Of a stretch of DNA of 64,000 bases, positions 11,706 to 25,500 are shown one piece after another; position 1 is the stretch's first letter; every line of letters starts with the position of its first letter. The position numbers were made by a program, and so were the translations under genes. A model generated the notes under the pieces. It made no database searches, had not been told where the DNA came from, and was given only the letters and a program-made list of their open reading frames with translations. Source of the stretch: Taeniopygia guttata (Eukaryota; Chordata; Aves; Passeriformes; Estrildidae); the NCBI RefSeq assembly GCF_048771995.1, contig NC_133030.1, forward strand, positions 60,296,001-60,360,000. The letters are read 5' to 3'.

Positions 11706-14347
11706 TTATCTTAAATCACTCACCCAATTCCATGGCAGAACTTCAAAAAGTAATGTTGAATCTCCACTGCTGCAGGTCGGGGCTGTTCCCAAATCCTGCC
11801 TGTCCATAAATGGGCTGTCACATTTTTCACTGTGCAATTCTTGTCCCAGGATCTGGGTCGGGGTGAGCAGAGCTTGTGGATTCCAGGGCTGCAGTGCCTC
11901 CATGGAGATGCTGATCCCAGCAGCAGGGAAGTTTTCCAAGGCCGTGCAGGAATTGAAGACCTTCAACCTGACTTTGAAACATTTTCCAGTTTGGGGTAAG
12001 GCAGGGAGAAGTTTGGGGGGGTTGGTGATGTGGGGCTGTGCCCTTGGATAGTGTCAGAGAGTCTCAGGGCAGCACCTATATATAGCTGTGCATATAAATA
12101 CACATATAAATACACCTATCCATATGCATGTGTGACACATTGCAATCAGTCTGTCTGCAGCTGCTGACAGGGGCAGCCCAGTCCTTCCCCAGGAGGGAAA
12201 AATCAGATGGACTCTGCTGAGAAAAGGGAGGAGGATGCAGAAGTCATCTCAGAAAATTAAGGTGAAAAAAAAAAAAAAAAGAGACTGATCTGCAGCTTGA
12301 GGTTTTGCTTTTCTCTTTGTTTTTCTCCTCTTTCCCCACTTGCCTCTGTGCCAGTTTGCTTCCCTGCAGCCCTTTGCAGTTGGCAGAGGCTCCTGGAAAG
12401 CCCCTGCATGGCTGGAGCAGGAGCTGATGAGTTTGGTGGTGCTGCCCACAAAGCAGCACCACCAGAGAGGGAGCCAGGGATGGAAGAAAAACCATTTGCA
12501 GATTTTTATTAAGCCCCAAAGCCCTCCCTCTCTTCCCTCCCACAAGAGTTCCTGGCTCACAGAGAGTGCCTGTCTCCTCTGGCTGCCCCCTCCTCACTCC
12601 CCCACCAGCCCAGGAAGATGGGATGGAGCCCTCCCTCTGTCACGGTGGAATATTGGATGGTAAATTTTGATGCAGTTGACTGAAAAAAAGCCTGGAGAGC
12701 TTGGAAGCATCTTCTGGGCAGGCTTGAGGCCACAGAGAAAAGCTCCAAAGTGCTTCAGAGCCCCTGCACAGGTTAGAAACGGATGGTTTAGTAATTTTCT
12801 TTTTCTCAGGGGCTGTTTCCCTGCCTTGCCTTGCCCTGGGGTGAGGTGTGGCTGCTCTCAGAGCTGGGCAAGGAGGGGTTTGAGGGCTCAGAGCTGGCAG
12901 AGGGGCTGTGAGGCTGCTGGGCTGCTCATTCCTGACATGGGGCAGGGAGAGGAGTCACCCCCCCAGCCCTGGCTGTCAGCTCAGAGCCCCCTCACCCGGA
13001 ATTTAAATGAAATTCTTTATTCAAAATTTGTGTTTTGCTTGCCTTGAAAGCATTTCTGCTTAAAAAAAAAAAAAAAAAAAAAAAAAGAAAATGGGTGGAG
13101 GGGATAGAAGGGCATATACTGATAGGATGATAGGACAAGGGTAATGGCTTTAAACTAATCCAGAATCCCTTGGGATGGCTGGGTCTCAGAAGTGCCAACA
13201 TCTGACCAGAGCATCAAGGGAACAACTTTCCCTGCTGATGCTTCAGTTTTCCAGCATGGCCATCCACAAAATCCTTGAGCTAAAGGGGATTTTTGTACTT
13301 GCTTAAGATATTTTTGTCCTCAGCAAAGCACTGTTCAGGGCCCCCAGATGGGGAATAGTCAAATCCCCTGAGCTGGAATAGCCTGTTCCCTTGTGCTGAA
13401 GTTGCTGCACTCTAAAAACACATTTTTAAATGTTTCTGCTGGCACATGGCAAATGCCCTCAATCCCCACTTGGATGGAGTAGGTCCCTTGGAAAGCAATT
13501 TATGATGAGTTTTGTTTCTTAATTAGAATGTGGCTGCATAAAAGTTATAAAGAGGCCGCTGAGGGTTTTGGTTTTTATTTTTTTTTACTTTTTACAGCAG
13601 CTCCTTGGGGGAAAAGACCGTACTTTAAACCATGAGAAGGAATCCTGAGGGCTCTGGCATTCTCCTGATGAACTCAGGGAAGCTGATCCTGGGGAAAGTG
13701 GCCAAACAGGCAGCTCAGGTCCATCCCTCTTGCCTTCACCCACCCCAAAATCCCCACCATCCCCCCTGCAAAGGACCTGCTGCTGGGTGACTTCCACTCA
13801 AGGATGGTTTCAAAAGGCTCAATTTAACAACAGGAACACCACCAGTGGTGGCATCACCTCCAGTCACACCCCCAACACTTCCCCTCTCTCTTTCCAGCTG
13901 TGTTGGCCAAGAGTAAATGGAAGAATTGGAATGAAAAAAAAAAAAAAAAAAGAGAGAGAAATTATGTTTCCATTTTACATGGGGTCTGGAGGGGTTCAGG
14001 ACTTCTGTGATGGTGCAGCACTGCCATTGAGACCAGGCTGGTTGAAGACAAACTTTGCTAGGAGTCAAAAAAAGCTCCAGGAGAACAGCCCAGGTGCATT
14101 TTTCCATTGCTGCTCACAGAAGTGTCATTGAAAGGTCTGCAAAATTTCAGATTTCTCCCAGCATTTTGATTTTCTCTTTTTATAGCCTCATAACCACTTA
14201 AAAACACTTCTTCTGGAGGAGCAGGGGGCCTCTAAAACAGGGAAGATAATAGTTATGAAAGGAAATAATTCTACAGTAGGATGAGACCCCCAGCACCCAG
14301 CTGGGCTCCTGCCTAGTCTGGATCTGAAAACAATCTCAGAAGGAGAT
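11706..14347. other. Intergenic stretch without gene
   Basis: Poly(A) tracts at 12265-12280, 13062-13086 (A25) and 13934-13951, and an ATATAAATACAC repeat near 12085-12120. No coding evidence beyond short mutually antisense frames. Confidence 0.45.
13062..13086. repeat. A25 homopolymer
   Basis: An uninterrupted run of 25 A after CATTTCTGCTT. No processed gene precedes it. Confidence 0.9.
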
Positions 14348-14628
14348 TCATGGAATCACAGAATGGTTTGGATTGGAAGGGACCTTCAAGAACATCCAGT
14401 TCCACCCCCTTTGGCACAGCGGAAAGGGACACTTTCCACTCTCCCAGGCTGCTCCAAGCCCCAGTGTCCAACCTGGCCTGGGACACTGCTGGGTTGGGGC
14501 AGCCACAGCTTCTCAGGGCACCCTGTGCCAGGGCCTCTCCACCCTCACAGGGAAGAATTTCTTCCTTAAATCGAATCCAAATCTGCCCTGTTGCATCTTA
14601 AGGCCATTCCCTCTTGTGAAAATGCCTG
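14348..14628 (-). mobile_element. CR1 LINE 3' fragment
   Basis: Starts TCATGGAATCACAGAATGGT and ends after CTAAATCGAATCC and AGGCCATTCCCTCTTG, the segment before the CR1 5' truncation. Confidence 0.9.
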
Positions 14629-15308
14629 GATCTACAGATGATGGAGGCAGAAGTCTTTCCTTGCTGGCTCCCTTTGCAGAAATACACACAGCAAATACAA
14701 TCTACACGGCAGCTCCCATGCTAAACAAAAGGCAAGACAACATTTCAGCAGCTTCCCTGCTCCTGAAGGTGGAAAATCTGTTTGGCTACACTCACCCACT
14801 CCTCGAGTTGTTGGCATATCCCAAGGAGAGCATGATATTCCCGTGTTTCGTGGGAGCAGCATAACAAAACAGAGGGAGAGAGAAATCCAGGAGCAGCACA
14901 AAAGCCATAAATACCAACCACAGTGCTGAGCCAATTAGTGAAACAAGAGAAATCCAATTCAGCCTTGGGTTTTCACTCAGAGGCAGGAATGTCTCTGCTG
15001 CAGCCTGGGAAGTTCGCCGGCGCTGGCAGCTCTGAGAATTCACCTCGTGTAAACTCAGCAGAGATGAAAAATACTCTCCTGCTCCAGGCAAAGCTGCAAA
15101 GAGGCTGAAAGAGGAGTCTGTGGAAAGATTAATTTGGGGAATCAATGGAGTAGCCAGAGCAGCCAAAGCAGCTCAGCTGGACAGTGAATGGGTCAGTGGG
15201 GCTGTGGGAGCAGTGGCCAAGTCAGTGAGAGCCACTGGGTCACAACCAGCACTGGGGAAATAAGGCTGGAATCAAGGCTGATCTCCTCTCCTCGCTGAGT
15301 GAGGAGTA
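14629..15308. other. Intergenic stretch without gene
   Basis: A 124-codon minus-strand frame (14792-15166) has hydrophobic patches but no splice signals or resemblance to a family. Nothing else was recognised. Confidence 0.4.
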
Positions 15309-15312
15309 ACCC

Positions 15313-15741
15313 TGATAGTAAAAGGGTTTTAAAATCATGAGATTTAGGGTTAACAGAAAAAATAAACTTAGTAGGCCTTGGAAAGGTAAATACCTTTAGC
15401 ACAGGGAGAAATAGTACTATGTAGCTAGTACATGATAATTGATATAATTGTTAGATGTAACGACTGTTTAGTAATTACTGTTTAATCAGAAAGAATAATC
15501 ATGTAAAACTGTGGTCATGGACCTAAGAAAGATCACTATAAACTCATGTCAATGTATACAATAGAACAATGTAAGTTTAATAATTAATGTGTAAGTCATA
15601 CAACAATAAGGTATAAAATACGTTCAGCTCGAAACTTATGTTCAGAGTCAGATTTGGGTTTGTACCCCGACTCCCAGAGCTCTTAATAAAAGCACCTGCA
15701 TATAATCATACCCCGTGATTATGTGTTTCCCAACGCTAACA
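15313..15741 (+). mobile_element. Solo LTR of an endogenous retrovirus
   Basis: A 429-base unit bounded by TGATAG and CTAACA (near-perfect inverted termini, TG...CA) and flanked by the 4-base direct repeat ACCC at 15309-15312 and 15742-15745. Inside are a TATA box (TATAAAATA, 15612-15620) and an AATAAA poly(A) signal (15685-15690), 65-75 bases apart in the order expected of U3-R-U5. No internal region follows, so it is a solo LTR left by recombination. Confidence 0.85.
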
Positions 15742-15745
15742 ACCC

Positions 15746-16444
15746 CACACAAAAATTACAGCAACCACACTGCTGGGGTAGCTGGAAGGTGCTTGAATGG
15801 CAGAGAGCACAGGGAGCACCAAAATATCCTGGAAAAGACACACATAAAAGCAGGGATAGAGTGATTTGTGGCAGTAGCTCTCACCCCTGATGGAGAGATG
15901 TCTTCCAACATGGGATTTAAATTCAGTTCCCGAGCTCCTACTGGTTTAAAGTCAATGTGTGAAGCCCCAAGCAGCAGAAATGTTTTGCTTTTATTAACCT
16001 GTAACCAAATAAAAGGTTTAAATCAGCTCTTCCACAAAGTTCCTGCATCACTGTCACTACATTTTGGCTGCAGGAACCCTGGCTTTCTGAAATTCTCTTT
16101 ACAAACAGAAGGCACCAGGAACAGGCTCTGCTATTTTAGTTCATACAGACATTCTGGCATTGCAGCCAGTCCTCATCAGTAAGAGCACATGTAACACTGG
16201 TGCCTTCAATGCTGAAGAGCAAGCAGGCTTTGAAACTCCTCATAATGCTGCTGTTTGAACACCCATCACCCTCAAAAATGGGGATATTTGGGATTTCAAG
16301 GAGGTGGGGCTGCAGCAGTGAACTGCAGTGCCAGTCTACAGAGGACAGAGCAGCCCAGTCCAGCCCAGCCAGTGAAATGGGCTGAACTGGGCACTTCACC
16401 TTGCAAGAGCCAAACCCACCACTAAACCACGTCCCCAAGTGCCA
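15746..16444. other. Intergenic stretch without gene
   Basis: No recognised repeat or coding exon. Confidence 0.4.
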
Positions 16445-16665
16445 CCACACCTAGGGGCCTTTTACATCCCTCCAGGGATGGTGATTCCCCCACATTCCTG
16501 GGCAGCCTGACCCAGTGCTTGACAGAAGAAATTTTCCCTAATATCTAATCTAAACTTCCCCAGGTGCAACTTGAGGTGGTTTCCTCTGGTCCTTCACCTG
16601 TTACCTGGGAGAGGAGATGGACCCCACGTCACTCCAGCCTCCTTTCAGGGAGCTGTAGATGGATG
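16445..16665 (-). mobile_element. Older CR1 fragment
   Basis: CCTCCAGGGATGGTGATTCC, CTAATATCTAATCTAAAC and the ACTTGAGGTGGTTTCCTCTG segment. The tail motif is missing and divergence is high. Confidence 0.75.
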
Positions 16666-17805
16666 GTTTGCTCCCTCCCCTAGCACAAACCCAGGGATTT
16701 TCAGTCATTTCCTGATGCCTGATGGATGCAGAGAAGGGTCAGATGATGTTGGCAGGGAGCAGGAGCAGGAGCAGCCCCATCTCAGCTCAGCTGGAGCAGA
16801 GGCTGGTGGGGTTTGGCACATTCATCATTTGGACATCAGCTGTGAGGGGTGCACAGGGGACAGAGCACACCTCCCTCCTCACCCACCAGCATCTGGAACA
16901 AATGCCTCAGGGACAGGAACAGGGGACATGGAGCAGCAAGAGGAATTATTTTATTTAATCTTCACTGCAAGCATCAGGAACCTGTGTGTAAGCTGGCTTT
17001 GCAGCACCAGCACCTCTAAAGCAGCATTTCCTGGATGAGTGAGAAAGCTCTCTGTTAAAGAATAAACCTAACAAAAGACAAATGAAAAACTGTCTATATC
17101 TCACTGAAAAGCCCATACTCTTAATTTCTGCATGCTCTGGCTGCCCTGAGGCACAACATGTAAATCCACACACACCAGCACAGTCTGAGGGCTGAAATCC
17201 TACACCCACCAGTTTGTCTGAGGGAGGAAAAGTTATCAGATTAAAGATCAGGGAGATTTAAGGACTGCTAGAGCATTTATCACAGTGGGTTTTGCACTCA
17301 TCTGCTTTATGTACTCAACCAAGATTTACTTGGAGTTGTCACTGTTTGGGCTCTGAGGAGGAAACATGCTGACTCCTTCTCCTTTCTCATCCACTGAGAC
17401 ATCTGAGCCTATGCCTAAATTTACCCCAGAGAAGGGGCTCATTGAAGCTGGTACAAGTATTCTTATATTTAATGTAGGGATGTGTTTGAAATATCTTGTG
17501 AAATTGAAGCTTGGGCACAGTAACTCAAAATATTTCCACGTTTCGAAGCTTGTCCCCAGCCCTGCTCCTTTCAGAGCTTTCACATTACTAAAAATGTTTG
17601 CACACTTAAGTTTTCCATTTAATGTGGATAATTTTTCCATTTGGTGTCAGTTTTACCAGCAGCAGCTGCCACCCAAACAATTCAAATACTCCCAGGGACA
17701 TGGAAAGCCAGAATTTGATCAGGTGCTTGGGTTGCACCAGAAATGCCTGTATTACTTTTACCTAACCCTAATCTATCCAATATCCAAGCACTGTTTTCTT
17801 CAGTT
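16666..17805. other. Intergenic stretch without gene
   Basis: Includes the start of the longest open frame in the window (17366-18046). Its last third is antisense CR1, so it is not treated as a gene. Confidence 0.45.
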
Positions 17806-18078
17806 TGTAGAATCATGGAATATTCTGAGATGTAGGGGACCCACAAGGATCATCCAGTCCAACTCCTGGCCCTGTACAGGACAACCCAAACAATCCCACC
17901 CCATGCCTGAGAATGTTGTCCAAATGATTCTTGAGCTCTGTCAGGCTTTGTGCTGTCACCACTGCCCTGGGGAACCTGTTCCAGTGCCCAACCACCCTCT
18001 GAGTGAGAAACTTTTCCCTCACATTCAAGTCCAAACCTTTTCCTAATATCCAAAAATCCATATCCTAATATCCAGATG
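17806..18078 (-). mobile_element. Older CR1 fragment
   Basis: Starts AGAATCATGGAATATTCTGA, then GGATCATCCAGTCCAACTCC, the CTGTCACCACTGCCCTGGGG segment and CTAATATCC. A distinct, older subfamily from the GTTTGGGTTGGAAGG copies. Confidence 0.85.
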
Positions 18079-19158
18079 TTTCATTTGCCATGTGAAAATT
18101 ATTTATCACAGTCCAATTCCCATTACATCAAACGCTTTTTGGAAAAAAAAATGTAATCCAAGATGGTCTTTTCCCTAACAAAGACACCTAGCAGGATGCA
18201 GAAATAGATGTACAAATAACAGAAGATGCACAACAACTGTCCTGCCTCCATCCAAGTTTGTGCCATGTTTCTGGTGGTGGCCACGGCGCAGAGAAAATCC
18301 AACCTGTGAAAACTGTCTGGCATTTCCTGAACACCACATGAATTCCCAGCTAATTTCTTCACATGAGCACTGCCTCTCCAAGCCATCTCAGAGCTGACAA
18401 AATGCTCTCACAGAGAGGAACGAGCAAGGAACTTTTTTAAAGGCTTTGCAAGAGGACCAGCCCTGGAAACCCAGATTGGTTCTTCTCTGCTTCTGTTTAG
18501 GAGCAGCATTCCCAGGCTGCATTTCCAAGAAGTTTTTGGTTTTACAGCTGTCATGACAGCAATTTTCTCAGCTTTGCAAGGTTCCCTCATATCCTGTTTG
18601 AGCTGGCTTATCTCTGTTTAGAAGCCATGCTCCTACATGGTGTTTTTCAGGAACAGATGTTCCAGCTGATCCCACATTGCAGCACTCAACGTATTTCACA
18701 GCCCCATTTTGAAGCAATTAGCCTGTCACTGCTGAAAGAAACATAATGCTTGGCTACTTGTTCACTTTGGAAATAAAAAATATGAAAGAAAAAAAAAAAA
18801 AAAGAAATCAGGAGTAACCTATGATTTATACTTTTCCCAAATATGCCAAGATGCTCTAAATTTACAGCTCGTTAAAATGGCAGCGTGTCGTGGTTCAGCT
18901 GCTGGTCCCAAGATTTGTTATCTGGAGAAAAAAAATCTGTGGGCAGAGCAGCTGGCAAAGAGCTCTCCCAGCCCCAAAAGTGACAAAAAAATTAAAAGAA
19001 AGAAGAAGTAAGGAGAATCTTTATTTACACAAATTAAAAGCGAATGGGTTAGTGATGAGCGTTCAGAGCAGTGGCATCTGCAGCTTTTGGACCACAGGCT
19101 GATGTCAACACACCCAATTTACTGTGCAATACAAGGCAGCCTAATTAATAAGTCCTTA
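18079..19158. other. Intergenic stretch without gene
   Basis: A-rich tract at 18788-18804. No gene or further element recognised. Confidence 0.4.
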
Positions 19159-19159
19159 A

Positions 19160-19335
19160 TGGAATCATAGAATCCTAGGATGGTTGGGTTGGAAGAGACC
19201 TTAAAGCTCATCCAGTTCCAACCCTCTGCCGTGGGCAGGGGCACCTTCCACTGTCCCAGGGTGCTCCAATCCCATCCAGCCTGACCTTGGACACTTCCAG
19301 GGATCCAGGGGCAGCCACAGCTGCCCTGGGCAGAT
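19160..19335 (-). mobile_element. CR1 LINE 3' end
   Basis: AATCATAGAATCCTAGGATGG, then the GGTTGGAAGAGACCTTAAAG core. Truncated at CAGCTGCCCTGGGCAG. Confidence 0.9.
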
Positions 19336-19726
19336 GCTCTGGGCTGCAAACACCCAGCAGACCCCTTGGACCCATGGCTGTGGTTCCAGTCACCTGCAGC
19401 AATGGCTTGGAACCACCCAGGCACAGACCCTGGGAATAACAAGGTGCAGTAAATGGCTTTGGTGCCATAAAAGCCAAAGGAGCCACAGGCAGATTTATAT
19501 CAGGGAAGAATTAATGTTGGGAAGATCCCCAACATTAAGCAGCAGTAATTCCCACAAAAAAAAAAGGAACTTGCAGGGCATTGTAATAAAATTATTTCCT
19601 TTTTATCTCATGGAGATTCCTCCAGCCTATTTCTACTTGGAGGAAGAGATCTCATGGTCATACAGATCCAATCCAAAGGAGTGAGCACCCAGCACAGAGT
19701 CCATCTGCCACCAACACACACCCCCT

Positions 19727-19762
19727 GCTTGTCCCTACCTGCTTGTCCCTACCTGCTTGGCC
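19727..19762. repeat. 13-bp tandem repeat
   Basis: TGCTTGTCCCTAC occurs twice in tandem, followed by a partial third unit. Confidence 0.8.
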
Positions 19763-19814
19763 ATTTTTAACCTGTGTACCTTTGTGACCTGCTTCTGGTC
19801 AACACCTTTTTTTT

Positions 19815-19918
19815 CCCTTGGAGCAACCTGGTCTAGTGGGAGGTATCCCTGCCCATGGCAGGGGGTTGGAATGAGATGATCTTTAAGGTCCCTTCCAACC
19901 CAACCCATTCCATGATTC
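19815..19918 (+). mobile_element. Short CR1 3' end, plus orientation
   Basis: GAGCAACCTGGTCTAGTGGG through CAACCCATTCCATGATTCC, the sense CR1 terminus with a degraded octamer tail. Confidence 0.88.
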
Positions 19919-22464
19919 CCTGTGTCTGCCTTTCCCTTTGGAGGGATGAGGGGGGATGAGCCAAGCCCGAGCTGGCAGCCCCATGGTTGACATTTCCTGG
20001 CCAGCACAGGGTGCAGTAACAAGGAAAACGACAACAGCCGAGCTTCCAGCATGGAGCAGCTGCCAGGCCACTTGTCCCTGCTGCCACACAGCCTGGCCAG
20101 GCTGCCCAGGAGCAGGCTGAGCAGGAACAGCATCTCCAGGAGCAGGCTGAGAGCCCAGGCAGGAAGAGCATCTCCGGTGACAGCTCATGAGAGGCAGACA
20201 GAGATAGGAGATGAGACGAGGGTCAGGAGAGGCACTGCTACAACCACGAGCTTCAATTAACTGAAAACAGCAGAGGCTGCCTGAAATAAAGCTCTTTCTC
20301 ATATCAGCTGATACTCAAGGCAACTGCATTTTTGGGCATCAAAGCAAAACCAAAAAGCTTTTGCTCTCTGCGATTGCTCAGAGGCATTCTCTAGGAAGGC
20401 ATCCTGCCACTCACAAGTTTAAGGAGACAAATGCTTCCTGAGGCTCCTGGAAGGATCACACAGCCCAGCCATGCCAGAGCCATTCCCTGGTATTATATAT
20501 GTGTATCAGATGCAAACTCATTCCATAAGTGTACTTTACTCTCAAGCAAGGGTAGCTGAACTAAGGACAAGAGTGCAGTAATAATTCTTGCATGGAGCCC
20601 TCTGGGCCACTGCTAATTCCAAATACAGATTTAACAGCCAGCACTCCTCAAAGAAAGGTTGGAAGATGAGGTTTGCTCACGTAGAGGCTCTCAGAACAAT
20701 GCTCCTAGTGGAAAATGACCACTGGGATGGGCTCATCTCTACCAGCCCTGATCCAAACCATCCAGGGGTGTGGGGAATGAACAGAAAAACCCACCTTACC
20801 CCAAAGGAGGAGTCTCCAAGAGCAGAGGTGGCTCACATCCTAGAGAGTCTGCTCCAAAAACCATGAGGAGGTGCAGAGGGATAGCAGAGGTGTGGACACC
20901 TTCACTGCCCACCAAACTGAATCCCACTCTCAGCAGAGTCACAGCAACAGGACTCCTGTCTGGCCTTACCTGTTACACAGAAAAAAGTTATTCTGCACTG
21001 AAAGGCAAAGCATGGACCCAGCACTTATTCCCCAGGGAGTATTTCTACAGCATTCATCACTGATTAAAGTGAATTTGGGTGTCACCACTCCCCCCACACC
21101 CCACACTGGCCTTTCTGCCTCTGGGTTCTTGCACATATCTGGGGGTGCAGCAGGCAGGGACTGAATTACCAGGGTCATAATTCTTGGCTGGGTACTTCTA
21201 ACTCTGGTGAGGCACTGGCAGAGCTCAGCTCACTAATTCACCTCCATGTAAACATGATTATTTTAAATGAGCTCCAGACGAGGCTTAACTGTAAAAACAT
21301 CTCCAGTTTTTGTAGCATTTTTAAGTGTTCAGCTCCGAGTTGTTTTTGTTATGGCAAAAACTTACCCTTTATTCAGCTTACAAAGAATATTTTCAGAATT
21401 AATGATGCCCAACACCCCCCAACTCTAACAGGAAAAGTCACGAGTCTGAAAATGAAGCTGCAGCGGGATTTCACGGTCAGGATTTTCCCTTTCTTAGCCA
21501 ACCATTCCTTTCCTCACAAACAGGAATGCTTTCAGAGCCAAGCTGAAGAGAAGTGAAAACAGTGAGAGGTATTCACTTGGCTGCATTTCTGTGAGTGTTT
21601 CTGGTGCAGGGTTCCCATTACAGCCTGTGAGGAGAAGTGGCAGAAAACCACTGTGTGTACATGGGAAGGGTTGTACTTTCTCTGAACAGACACGTTTCCA
21701 GGAGGCAGCAGATGAAAGAACTGGTGGTACTTCAGACAGGGGAAAATAACATCTCACCACTTGTGTTTATTTGTAGGGCCCTGTGATTTATGCCTTCCCA
21801 TTTGTAGAGGGGTTGAGAGAGATGGATCACATGGGCTCTGTTTAGATAATCCCCAAGGAAATTCGGAGTACATCAAGCGGGGAGAGATGGGGTTTGTTCT
21901 CCTAGATGAGAGGGGCTGGGAAATGCACGGAGATGTGAGATTTCCTCAAGATCCTGGAATGAAGTTCAAGGCTCTGATTTTCTGAGAAGATTGAGTGTGG
22001 GTTGTGAGAACTAAGCAATTAAGATAAGAACACAAGCAGTTCAGGGTAGGCAGGGATGAACAGTTCTTTGCTGTTATTTACTGGCCCAATGCAGAGAAAA
22101 ACAAGGAGTTACTCCCTCCAAGACCTTTACTTGTCAAACAGTACAAGGAGAAGATGCAGAATTGTTGCTACAAGTGTGAAAGCAGAATCTGTCCCCCTCT
22201 GACTCACACTCCTGCTCTTTTTATTTTCCATAAGAATACCTCTTTGTGGTATGGTCCCCATCTCAACACTTTGGAGCCTCCTGGATTTAGCAGGACTTGT
22301 AGAAATCAGCCACTATTGTCTGTAGAACCTAAACTGGCATTTCACACCCTGGAAAACATCCTTACCGCAGTTAGAAGAAGCAAGAATGCAACTGCTTTTA
22401 AAAAGAAAACCCTTATGGCAAAGATGAGTTAATTGTTCTGGGGGAAAAAAAAACAAAGCAAAAG
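19919..22464. other. Intergenic stretch without gene
   Basis: Unique-looking. Short frames only, on both strands. Nothing recognised. Confidence 0.4.
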
Positions 22465-22562
22465 GCCAGGCTGGATGGGGCTTGCAGCAACCTGGGCTAG
22501 TGGAAGGTATCCCTAGATTGGAACTGGATGGTCTTTAAGGTCCCTTTGAATTCTGTGACTCA
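22465..22562 (+). mobile_element. Short CR1 3' end, plus orientation
   Basis: GGCTGGATGGGGCTTGCAGC, then CTGGATGGTCTTTAAGGTCC and a degenerate TTCTGTGACTC tail. Confidence 0.85.
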
Positions 22563-25500
22563 AAATCAGCTGTGCAAAGAGGCAATAGCTCAGCAGCACA
22601 GGAAATCCCCCTTCAGCCTTGAGCTGCAGAGCTTAAGGACCAGAGGAATCCCTGAGTCTCCAGCACCTGGCAGGTGCTGCCTGAAAGCTGCTTTAACACC
22701 CAGCATGAGCACCCTGAGTGCTCCTGAGGCAGTTCTGGGTGTCACAGAGGTGCTGATGAAGGGAACACAGCAGGGAAGGAGAGAGGAAGATGTGATTCTG
22801 GTGTTTGTTTGTATGTGTGACGTGCAGGATGCTGAATGCCCTTGGCCAAGGGCACATTGCACTGGAGCAGCAATTTCCCAGACTGTCAGGACAAAAGGAG
22901 GGGAGGGAAAAAAATGACAGGATGCCACTCATCCAGCCAAATCCCCCACTGCTGCAAAAAGCAGCTCCCAGAACCCATTAAAAATAAGCTCTAAGTCCTT
23001 ATTTCAGTGGCAAGATTTTTCCATGGTGATCAAACACTCGTCTCTCTAGGTGATAACAGGCTGCAGGGAAGTACAACTGCACCTGAAATAAGGAACAGGC
23101 ACCGACCAGGGGAGACTTTTTCACCTGGCAGTAACAAATTGGAGTGCTGAGACCTCTGGAAGACCCCTCTGCATCCCTGCCTGCAGCCAGGTCAAGGCAA
23201 AAGGACGTGTTAGCAACCCTAATTTGCAGGGCTGGGCACCCCTGCCAGCAGAGAACAGAGCTGAGAGTGGTCTGAAGAGTCCAAGCTGCTGCCTTGTCTG
23301 CCCAGAGCAGGCAGGATGAAGACAAACCTCCCTCCTGGAAGCTGGTTTGGATTCCAGCTCATCAGCAGAGTAGGCAGCATTGCTGTTTCCCAGCTGGTTT
23401 TCGGTGAAGTTCTTTGCTCAGCTCTTCATGTGAGTGATTTTTGTATCTCTTCTTCCCAACTGGTTTTTTTGGGAGCTGCCCTAGACCTACACCATGGGCA
23501 AGAGCCCCACTGGCTTTTAGTTCAAGAAATTTCAGGGGCTTCACATCTCCCTTCTCCTCAACAACTTTGGTGCAGAATCTGCTTGTCTGGGACCTTTGAG
23601 ATGAAGTCTGACCACAAGGACAATGATTCTCTGCCCCAAGAAAATCCTGCAGAGGGGGTGAAAAAGCACCTCTTCCCTTTCTTGCACTGGAAATATTGGG
23701 GAATGACTTCTCCCATGATTGAGGCACCTCACAGGCTTCTGATTCCACTTCTTACTTGACTCTTTTTCCTCTATTTTAACCTAAATATGAAGTAATGCAT
23801 AAAAAACAAAATAACCCCTGAACTATGCCTTTCTGTACTCACCTCTCAAGGCACAGAATGAGAGCAAAAGACAAAACCAGCCCTCCCCTTCTACCCAAAA
23901 TACAACAAAAGCTGCAGACATGGATACAGGGCTGTGGGTTTGTGTTATTGAAATTACAGGAGCAAAGCCCAGGCCTTACTCTGGCCTCTGCTCAGCTGGC
24001 CACAGCACCACACTGAGATTTCCATAATTTTATTTGGGATTTCTGGAAAAACCTTTTGTTGCAGTTCCCTGACCTGGCTCAAGGTTGCCACAGCATTGAG
24101 ATTTGGATAAGGGATCTGGTCACATTCACAAGAGCAAAGAACCAAAATCCCATCCAAGTCCTGCAGGGCTGGGGGAGGCATCAACACACAACCAAAATAA
24201 TGAGTATTTTGAGGTAACTTATGAAAGATATGCATCTAAATCAGGAATGCAGCAGAAAAAAAGGGAATAAAAAAGAGATCTCCATAGGAACAATCCTGCC
24301 AAGCAGGCAAGTATCTCAATGCTTTTACAGAAGCTTTCAGTTCCACATGCAAAACACCACTGGGACACCTCTGGAAGGGTGGATTTCCCAAGCTGTAACA
24401 ATCCCACAGGATGCAATCCTGCCCCCAGTGCTTGTGCCAAGTGTTCACAGTGAGCTGTTAAACAGTTGCAGAGTTCCAGCTCTTCTGTGGCTGCATTTCA
24501 GACTGGAATCCAACAGAATTTTTGCACATGTGTCATTTTACACATCTGAGTGCTTAATCCACTGGGAGGAGGTTGGCACACACATCTTTCCTCCATCAGG
24601 ACAGAAATGTTATCCTGCAGCGATTCATAAAGCACCTGGGAAGGTCAGCTCATGTTTTTAGCAGCTAATTTTGACAACTTCTATCTCTGAGCCATGAACA
24701 GGAATAACAAAAACCTCACTTTTATCCTATTTCTCACAATTCAGATCAGATGGAAGCGTGCACATGACATTTTCTGCTTTGATATTGAAAACCCAGATAA
24801 GATGAGCAGGGAAGGGTGACAGCAGCTGGAGCCAGGGCTGGGCTGGGAGCTGGGATCTCCCCCTGTGCCAGGAATCACTCTCACCATACAGCAGCTCTCT
24901 TTTATCTTCAGCAAGGGGAGAAGAGGGGAAAAAAGCCATGGATTCTTGAGCACCTCACTTCCAAAATGCCAGCTTTTCCTCTAAGTCAGAAAAAGATTCT
25001 CTGCAAATATAAAAGCTTCTGACATTTCAGTTTCGTGCTTTCCTAGCACTGCCAGTGCAATCCATGAACAAACAGCCTCGTTCCAGAGCTTTCCCAATGA
25101 GCAAACTTCACCAGGAATTCAAACAAACCAAAAAATAAAGCCAGGGCTTTGGTTTCCATGCTACAACCCTGAAATCCAATAACACCCTCTCTAACCCCTC
25201 ACCTCTCTGCTGCTGAGATTTGACTGAAAAATAGAGCTGTGTAAAGGTGGTTTTTTTAATACTTTTCCTGGATGGAATTCCATTTGATGCTGTTAAGCTT
25301 TGATGACATACCCCAATGACTGGCTTGGAAGAAATCCATTTAGCAAGCTTGCAAATCACGCTGTTTCAGTTCCATGAGTGCCCATGAGAAATGTGCATTT
25401 TCAATCATAAAAGCTGTAGAAACAAAATGGAACTTGGAGATGCAGACAGAAAAATTCCTTATCAAGGCTTGGCTGTGCTCACAGAACATGTGTTTACCAT

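Noticed and set aside
17366..18046. Longest open frame in the window (226 codons, plus strand)
   Set aside because: Its last third is the antisense translation of a CR1 fragment (17806-18078). The rest has no motif, splice context or family resemblance.
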